From Sphingobacterium sp. (GTDB lineage: Bacteria; Bacteroidota; Bacteroidia; Sphingobacteriales; Sphingobacteriaceae), in contig JAITTY010000006.1 in NCBI GenBank assembly GCA_031286695.1, forward strand, positions 62,001 through 126,000: a DNA stretch of 64,000 bases, in the 5' to 3' direction. Under the pieces are notes generated by a model, which was not told where the DNA came from, ran no database searches, and saw only the letters and a list, made by a program, of their open reading frames with translations. Every line of letters begins with the position of its first letter. Positions within the stretch are counted from its first letter, which is position 1. Positions 55,601-61,112 of this stretch are shown here, one piece after another. The position numbers were made by a program, and so were the translations under genes.

Positions 55601-56413
55601 ATGAAACTATTTTTACTAAACAAGGACATTAAAACGGCCATTGAACACCTGCACAATGGTCATGAAAAAGGACTTAAATTTTTCTACCAAAAATTCTATG
55701 AACACTTCCTTTTTCGTGCGCGCCGTGCAACCGATGATGAATGTGCAGGCGAAAGTATCGCGCAGGAAGCATTCCTAAGGCTTTGGCTGTTTCGCGAAAA
55801 TGTACATTCCGAAACTGAAGTCTTCGACTTTCTGAAAGGCCAGGTGAAGTCCGCCATTCACGCTTTTTATCAAAAATCGCGCAATAGATTTCACCGAAGC
55901 TTACTCCGCCTCGATAGCATTGAGGACTATCAGGAATTTATGCTGGGCTATGAACTGGAAGAGGAAAGCGAAGACGATGTGCTTTATATCGAGCAACTGG
56001 AATTGGAAAAGAAAAAGAAAATGGATCAGCTCAATGCCATTCTGCCTAACCTCAACAACGATCAACAGCTCTTTATTCGCCTTTGCCTCAAATACAGTTT
56101 TAACTATGAACGTATCGCTTACTATATGGGGAATATCTCAGATTATGAGGTTGGTCTACAAATGGAGAAAACCATCGAATACCTGCGCTCCATCATTCAT
56201 AGTGAAGAGAAAATGCAGCTGATGGCTAAACCTGTTGAATTTAAATTAAATGGCGAAATGACCGAAGAAGAGGCCGAGGTCTTCCGCATGCGCTATGAAC
56301 TACAGTATTCCTTTGACAAGATTTCGGAAGCTTTACAATTGGATGGGGGACAGGTGCGTACTTTATTTATCAATGCACATGCAAAAATTAAATCTGCTAA
56401 GAAAACAGCATAA
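55601..56413 (+). CDS. ECF-like sigma factor with two region-4-like domains
   Basis: A 270-aa protein. Residues about 16-100 form a sigma region 2 (FFYQKFYEHFLFRARRATDD, then ESIAQEAFLRLWLF), the part that binds RNA polymerase and the -10 strand. Residues about 138-200 are region-4-like (LNNDQQLFIRLCLKYSFNYE RIAYYMGN). A second region-4-like unit follows at about 214-265 (MTEEEAEVFRMRYELQYSFD ... LDGGQVRTLFINAHAKI). Typical ECF factors have one region 4 and end near 190 residues. There is no FecR anti-sigma neighbour; instead a Cas12f-like gene follows 16 bp later. It probably gives RNA polymerase to sites chosen by that protein (inference). Confidence 0.8.
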   Translation: MKLFLLNKDIKTAIEHLHNGHEKGLKFFYQKFYEHFLFRARRATDDECAGESIAQEAFLRLWLFRENVHSETEVFDFLKGQVKSAIHAFYQKSRNRFHRSLLRLDSIEDYQEFMLGYELEEESEDDVLYIEQLELEKKKKMDQLNAILPNLNNDQQLFIRLCLKYSFNYERIAYYMGNISDYEVGLQMEKTIEYLRSIIHSEEKMQLMAKPVEFKLNGEMTEEEAEVFRMRYELQYSFDKISEALQLDGGQVRTLFINAHAKIKSAKKTA

Positions 56414-56429
56414 CTAAACATAATAAGAT

Positions 56430-57524
56430 ATGGCAGCTGATACAATGGTATTGACCCGCAAAATACAGGTTTTTGTGGATTGTGACGATAAAGAAAAACG
56501 GTCAGAATATTTTAAACAACTCTTCGAATGGCAGGATCTTGTCTTCCGTGGTGCTAATATGGTCATCACCCACCAATATGTACAGGAAAATCTGAAAGAT
56601 CTGATTTATCTGCAAGAAGATGTGAAAATCAAACTGGCCGATCAGGCAAAAGATCCCGAAGGTGTATTGAATACTTCACGGATGAATACAACCTACCGTC
56701 TGCTGTCCAGTTATTTTAAGGGACGAATTCCCACAGATATTCTATCCCAGATAAACACGGCTTTAATCAAATATTTTCAGGCAGATCGTCTCTCATACTG
56801 GAAGGGTGAAAAATCACTTCGAAATTACAAAAAGGATATGCCCATTCCCTTTCCGGGTAGACGAATTAACTTGAGTAAAGATGAGAATAATAGAGATTTT
56901 AAATTCACACTATTCAAAATACCTTTTCGAACATACCTCGGTAAAGACCGATCAGATAAAAGGGTGCTGCTCCAACGTGCACTTGTTGGGCAGATCAAAA
57001 TCTGTAGCAGCTCACTCAAAATTGTTAAAGGTAAAATCTTTCTGCTGTTGGCTCTGGAACTTCCCAAAAAGATCCAAGAATTGAAAGATAATATTATCGC
57101 CGAAGCTTCACTTTCTATCGAACACCCCATAGCCGTATCCATCGGTAAGGAGTCCTTTCAGATCGGCAATAAGGAAGAATTTACTTACCGTCGTATGGCC
57201 ATTCAAGCAGCACGGCATCGGTTGCAAAAGGCTGCGGCATTTGACAAAGGTGGCCGTGGCCGTAAGCGCAAAATGAAAAGCTTGGAACACTATAATGAAA
57301 AGGAGAAAAATTATGTAGATACGAAGCTTCACCTCTATAGCCGCAGGTTAATAGAGCTTTGTGTGAAAGCACAAGCGGGTACACTATTGCTGGTCAACCA
57401 ATCCAATAAGGAGGAAGTTGCCAAAGGTGATGAATTCCTGTTACGAAACTGGAGTTACTATGGTCTTATCGAAAAAATTAAATATAAAGCGAAGATGGTC
57501 GGCATTAACATTATTATCGAATAA
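56430..57524 (+). CDS. nuclease-dead Cas12f/TnpB-like protein
   Basis: A 364-aa protein. The N-terminal helical region (to about 130) and the WED-like segment YKKDMPIPFPGRRINL at 133-148 recall Cas12f/TnpB. The RuvC-like C-terminal half has RuvC-I LSIEHPIAVS at 228-237, with Glu231 where Asp is catalytic, and the bridging KGGRGRKRKMKSLEHYNEKE at 273-292. RuvC-II GTLLLVNQSN has V322-N323 in place of the Glu-Asp pair. It ends at GINIIIE, before the zinc-finger and RuvC-III Asp that normally follow. All three acidic residues are lost, so DNA cutting is unlikely. RNA-guided DNA binding is probably kept (inference). Confidence 0.78.
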   Translation: MAADTMVLTRKIQVFVDCDDKEKRSEYFKQLFEWQDLVFRGANMVITHQYVQENLKDLIYLQEDVKIKLADQAKDPEGVLNTSRMNTTYRLLSSYFKGRIPTDILSQINTALIKYFQADRLSYWKGEKSLRNYKKDMPIPFPGRRINLSKDENNRDFKFTLFKIPFRTYLGKDRSDKRVLLQRALVGQIKICSSSLKIVKGKIFLLLALELPKKIQELKDNIIAEASLSIEHPIAVSIGKESFQIGNKEEFTYRRMAIQAARHRLQKAAAFDKGGRGRKRKMKSLEHYNEKEKNYVDTKLHLYSRRLIELCVKAQAGTLLLVNQSNKEEVAKGDEFLLRNWSYYGLIEKIKYKAKMVGINIIIE

Positions 57525-57525
57525 T

Positions 57526-58500
57526 TTACTGCAATTTTTCTCCCCGGTAAAACTTAGAATAGGCATCCCGTGCATAGCCATTGTCTAAATACTCAAAAGT
57601 GCTAGCACCTGCTCCCTTTAACTCCTGGCCGCGATAGAAAACAGCCCAGGCGTCTTTTGCATATCCGCCTCCAAGCGCTTTAAATGTAGATGGCGAAGCG
57701 CCTTTAACTTTAACTCCTTGATAGTAAACTGCCCAGGGATCTGCTGCATAGCCGTTTCCGATTAATTTAAACGAGTTGGGGCTGCCGCCCTCGACTTTGA
57801 TTCCGCGGTAAAAAAGGTTCCAGGCATCTTTGGCATAGCCATCATCCAGGTATTCAAAGGTTGAAGCAGAAGCCTCTTCCACTTTCTGATTTTTATAAAA
57901 AACAGACCAATTGTCCTTGGCGTATTGACCGCCAAGGGGCTGGGTGGTAGGACCAGCAAATTTATCATTCTTTTCGCCCCTATAATAGGTCGACCAATTA
58001 TCTTTTGCATAACCACGGCCAAGATTTTCAAAGCTTGAAGCATTGGCTCCATTAATTTCCTTGCCTAAATAGTAGGCTTTCCAGGGGTCTTTGCTGTAAC
58101 CATTTCCCAGTATCTTGAAGGAAGAAGCTGTTGCATTTGACAGTGGTTTGCCATAAAAATAAACTTTCCAGGCATCGCTAGCATAACCGTCTCCCAGGAA
58201 TTGGAAAGTGGATGGACTTGCATCAGCTATTATTGCTCCTCGAAAATAAACCTTCCAGGTATCCTTTGCATAACCCGAACCTAAAAATTGAAATGAACCG
58301 GCATTGGCGTTCGGAATTTCTTTACCGCGATAATAAACACGTGATCCGATTTTGCTGTATCCATCGCCCAGATGATCCTGAAGCAAAAGGGTAGTACGGT
58401 TATGTTGCACAATGTTTGCACAAATAGCCTGTGTGGCAGTAGTCAACAAAAGAAGAACGAGCATGGTTTTAAATGGAACTTTTGTCATCATATAGGGCAT
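57526..58500 (-). CDS. secreted DKNYY-repeat protein
   Basis: A 324-aa protein with a signal peptide (TATQAICA). It is made of about eight units of 31-33 residues with the pattern LGxGYAKDxWxVYYRGxxIxGAxxSTFxxL, as in the DKNYY family. The function of the family is unknown; surface adhesion or structure is possible. Its stop is one base from the stop of the Cas12f-like gene (convergent), with no terminator between. ATGs at codons 4 and 5 are alternative starts. Confidence 0.8.
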   Translation of the reverse strand: MPYMMTKVPFKTMLVLLLLTTATQAICANIVQHNRTTLLLQDHLGDGYSKIGSRVYYRGKEIPNANAGSFQFLGSGYAKDTWKVYFRGAIIADASPSTFQFLGDGYASDAWKVYFYGKPLSNATASSFKILGNGYSKDPWKAYYLGKEINGANASSFENLGRGYAKDNWSTYYRGEKNDKFAGPTTQPLGGQYAKDNWSVFYKNQKVEEASASTFEYLDDGYAKDAWNLFYRGIKVEGGSPNSFKLIGNGYAADPWAVYYQGVKVKGASPSTFKALGGGYAKDAWAVFYRGQELKGAGASTFEYLDNGYARDAYSKFYRGEKLQ

Positions 58501-58964
58501 CGGGTTAAATTTGAAAGCAAATGATCATGTTGTACTCTTGTTAATGAGACCCGGTAATACTAGTAAAGTTTAGTCATTAATTAAATTTTTTTGAACTGTT
58601 ACCTTGCACTTGTTCGGCGATTGGTTTGCTGTTCCTCTGCTGGTTCATTGGTGGTTGTTTGCCGTTTCTTTGCTTATTCTTCGGGGCTTCTTTGTATCTG
58701 CTTCGAGAATGGTTTGCTATTCGTTTGCCGTTTCTTTGCCGTTTCTTTGGTGTTTTTTCGCTGTTTCTGTGCTAAAATGGCAATTAAATAGCAACCAATC
58801 GGCAAAGAATAAGCACGCAAGGGGGCTAGTAAGCCCCTAGCATACCTTACGTGAATACGAGCAATCACCCTAGAGAAGGCAAATGTGACCACAAAAACAG
58901 GGGCTATTGGTAAGTTAATCTGCCTAACAGCGAAAGGCTGGATACAAGGTTCAATAGAGAACAC
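58501..58964. other. 464-bp intergenic region with period-11 repeats
   Basis: Open frames here are low-complexity by-products of the repeats. A hairpin GGGGCT-AGTA-AGCCCC lies at about 58825. No gene is supported. Confidence 0.55.
58608..58790 (+). repeat. degenerate 11-bp tandem repeats
   Basis: Units such as TCTTTGCCGTT, TTTGCCGTTTC and GGTTTGCTATT repeat with a period of 11 over about 180 bp (complement: AGCAAAGAAAC-like units). They resemble the cleaner 11-bp array at 52315-52374. Confidence 0.65.
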
Positions 58965-59297
58965 TTATTTGGTCGGCTGTAAGTGTATTTCGGGAAAGGA
59001 GTAGCTGGAATCCTGGACCGTGGTAAACAGGGAATAATCGGTGTAATCCGGAACGGCTATCCTCAGGAGATAGCTGCCCTTTTTTACCACCTGTATTTTA
59101 AATTCGCCATTACTATTTCTAACAGTGTCCCGACCTAATAAAGCCAAGGGTTCCCTTTCCTTATTGGACGCATAGGTTTCAATAATAAAATACCCAACGG
59201 GGTTATACTGATGGTCAACCAACCGACCGGTAATACGGTAAGGTGGAGTAGTAAACAGCCCATACAGTGAACAAGAGAGTAACAGTAATTTTAGCAT
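58965..59297 (-). CDS. small secreted protein with carboxypeptidase-regulatory-like fold
   Basis: A 110-aa protein starting MLKLLLLSCSLYGLF at 59297; the frame upstream to 59423 lacks signal character. The mature part (RITGRLVDHQYNPVGYFIIE ... TVRNSNGEFKIQVVKKGSYLLRIAV) looks like a single beta-sandwich of the CarboxypepD_reg type. Such small proteins are common next to AraC regulators in Bacteroidota. Its role is unknown. Confidence 0.65.
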   Translation of the reverse strand: MLKLLLLSCSLYGLFTTPPYRITGRLVDHQYNPVGYFIIETYASNKEREPLALLGRDTVRNSNGEFKIQVVKKGSYLLRIAVPDYTDYSLFTTVQDSSYSFPEIHLQPTK

Positions 59298-59432
59298 ATT
59301 TTTCCATTGTGTGGCTCGATAACATACAGGTATCCAGCTAATGAATCTTAAAACAGCGATCGTCGCCTCACGATTGGAATGACGATCTATGCAAAAATAG
59401 CCCCGCTGTGTCACTGAGTACATATCACAAGT

Positions 59433-60305
59433 TTATGAAAAACTATCATTTTGCATTTTCTGCTTGTAGGCGGAAGGAGATAAGCCTGTCAGTTTTTTGA
59501 AAAATCTGGAAAGATTATTAGGATCGCTGAAATGAAGTTCAAAAGCAATTTGGGCGATAGACTGTTCATCCAATAGCAGCCGCTGTTTGATTTCTTGTAT
59601 TTTTCGATGTTGGAGGAGGGTAATTGGGCTATGTCCGGTGTAAGCTTTAATTTGACGATTCAGCTCATTGCGGTGTATTTTTAGTAAACTAGCATATTGG
59701 TTGCAGTTCAGGTTGGAATTGACATGCTCTTCCAGGAGCATTTTAAATCGAGTGAGCAAATTGTTGTTCGTGCTTTCGTTGGCTATATGATGAAATGCAC
59801 GAAATAGCCGGTCCAGTCGAAGTAAAATACTGGCAAGTAATGCGCGGATCATATTTGGGCTGTCGGATCGGAAAGCTCCGATTTCAAAAACAATTTCGGA
59901 GAGCATGGATTTGAACAACTCAAAATCGACGCCCATCGCGACAATATAAGGTGCAAATGAATAGTTGTAAAAATAGGGGAGTTTGTATACCAGTGTTTTA
60001 TCCTGAAAGAAAGATTCCAAAAACTCGGGCTTAAAGATTAAATGAAATCCTTTGACACCGTTTTTATCAAAGTCACATTGCTTAATCTGATTGGGCGAAG
60101 CGAATAAGATCGTGCCTGGGCATAATTCGATACGTTTTTCATTGGTATAGGCCACTCCGCTTCCCTGTTCAAAAAACATGATTTCAAAAAAGTTGATGGT
60201 GTGCGGACCGGCCTCAAAAATCAGATCGGTATTATCCTCAAACCGATGGGCATCCATCGCTAAGGGAAAGCCGTATTTGCTGTCGTCAAAATCAAAATAA
60301 CGCAT
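59433..60305 (-). CDS. AraC-family transcriptional regulator
   Basis: A 290-aa regulator. An N-terminal cupin-like sensor (about 1-150) carries GSGVAYTNEKRIELCPGTIL. Two AraC helix-turn-helix motifs follow at about 195-285 (YASLLKIHRNELNRQIKAYTG, then SIAQIAFELHFSDPNNLSRFF). Targets are unknown; it may control the neighbouring genes. Confidence 0.9.
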   Translation of the reverse strand: MRYFDFDDSKYGFPLAMDAHRFEDNTDLIFEAGPHTINFFEIMFFEQGSGVAYTNEKRIELCPGTILFASPNQIKQCDFDKNGVKGFHLIFKPEFLESFFQDKTLVYKLPYFYNYSFAPYIVAMGVDFELFKSMLSEIVFEIGAFRSDSPNMIRALLASILLRLDRLFRAFHHIANESTNNNLLTRFKMLLEEHVNSNLNCNQYASLLKIHRNELNRQIKAYTGHSPITLLQHRKIQEIKQRLLLDEQSIAQIAFELHFSDPNNLSRFFKKLTGLSPSAYKQKMQNDSFS

Positions 60306-60528
60306 AATAATGTCTTTAACCCTGTAGGAAATGCATAGGTACTAAACCTCTGCTCAGTAAATATAATAGTTTTTCTGGATATTGCTTTATAGGGAAGGTA
60401 AGGTCCTCTCTGGACAATGAAAGTGCTACAGAAGGAAAAAATACAGATACTGTCATATTCAGGTCAATGAAGGGGAGGGATAGCTTCCTAATTTGGAGAA
60501 GCAATATTTTTTTTGTATATTGCTGGTT

Positions 60529-60834
60529 ATGAGTTTTAAAGAAAAATTAGAGAACTGGCGCACGTCAATCAATCGCGCCGGTAGTGGTGAGGAATTGTAT
60601 ATTTTGCTTTTGAACTATAAAAGGTTTATCAACAAAAATTGGGTGGACGATTTTGGCGATCCGGGCAACTGGAAATCGGAATTAAATCAGGTCATCAGCA
60701 AAGTAAGAAACAAGGTGGATGTAGCAGATATCAGAGCCTGCCAAGATTTATCGTCCTATCAGGACGATGCCCGGCAGACCGCACATTCACTCAATCATAC
60801 GTTAAAATATCATCACTCATTGACAAAAGGGTAG
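60529..60834 (+). CDS. small hypothetical protein
   Basis: A 101-aa protein from ATG 60529 (MSFKEKLENWRTSINRAGSG). It is hydrophilic and probably helical, with WVDDFGDPGNWKSELNQVI in the middle. No family is recognised. Its stop codon lies inside the stem of the terminator that follows. Confidence 0.55.
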   Translation: MSFKEKLENWRTSINRAGSGEELYILLLNYKRFINKNWVDDFGDPGNWKSELNQVISKVRNKVDVADIRACQDLSSYQDDARQTAHSLNHTLKYHHSLTKG

Positions 60835-60853
60835 GCTAGGCCTACCTTTTTTT
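60830..60853 (+). terminator. terminator after the small hypothetical gene
   Basis: GGTAGGC, TAG loop, GCCTACC and T7 form a compact terminator that overlaps the stop codon. Confidence 0.9.
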
Positions 60854-60881
60854 GTGATCAAAATTTTTGAAATTATTTACT

Positions 60882-60930
60882 AAGCGGGATGTATAATCAG
60901 CCATGATTGTACATCCCGCTTTATTTTTTT
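60882..60930 (+). terminator. second hairpin with T run upstream of the second SusC gene
   Basis: AAGCGGGATGTA, 16-base loop, TACATCCCGCTTTATTTTTTT. A 12-bp stem only 28 bp after the preceding terminator, so it shields the SusC promoter from read-through. Confidence 0.8.
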
Positions 60931-61006
60931 CCTATTTCCTCGTAGTAAATAGGGGTTCGCTAGCATAGTTGTGCCCCACAGCGTGAACCGATTATTGAAA
61001 AAAATA

Positions 61007-61038
61007 TTTGTACATGTCAGAAAATGTTTTTACTATTG
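61007..61038 (+). promoter_or_regulatory. possible promoter of the second SusC gene
   Basis: TTTG at 61007-61010 and TACTATTG at 61031-61038 (one mismatch to TAnnTTTG) with 20 bp between fit a Bacteroidota primary-sigma promoter. It would give a leader of about 70 bases. Confidence 0.45.
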
Positions 61039-61112
61039 TATAGTAGTATAGAATAGTATAGATTACTAGGCTCTACTAGAAAACAATAACCAATCTATAA
61101 GAAGACCAATTT

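Noticed and set aside
56430..57524. IS605/IS200-type transposon cargo (tnpB)
   Set aside because: No tnpA, no recognisable left/right end hairpins, catalytic residues lost and tight operon pairing with a sigma factor. A domesticated protein fits better than a mobile element.
58591..58840. Two overlapping small open frames rich in Phe, Cys and Val
   Set aside because: They are produced by translating the period-11 repeats; no start context or conservation is visible.
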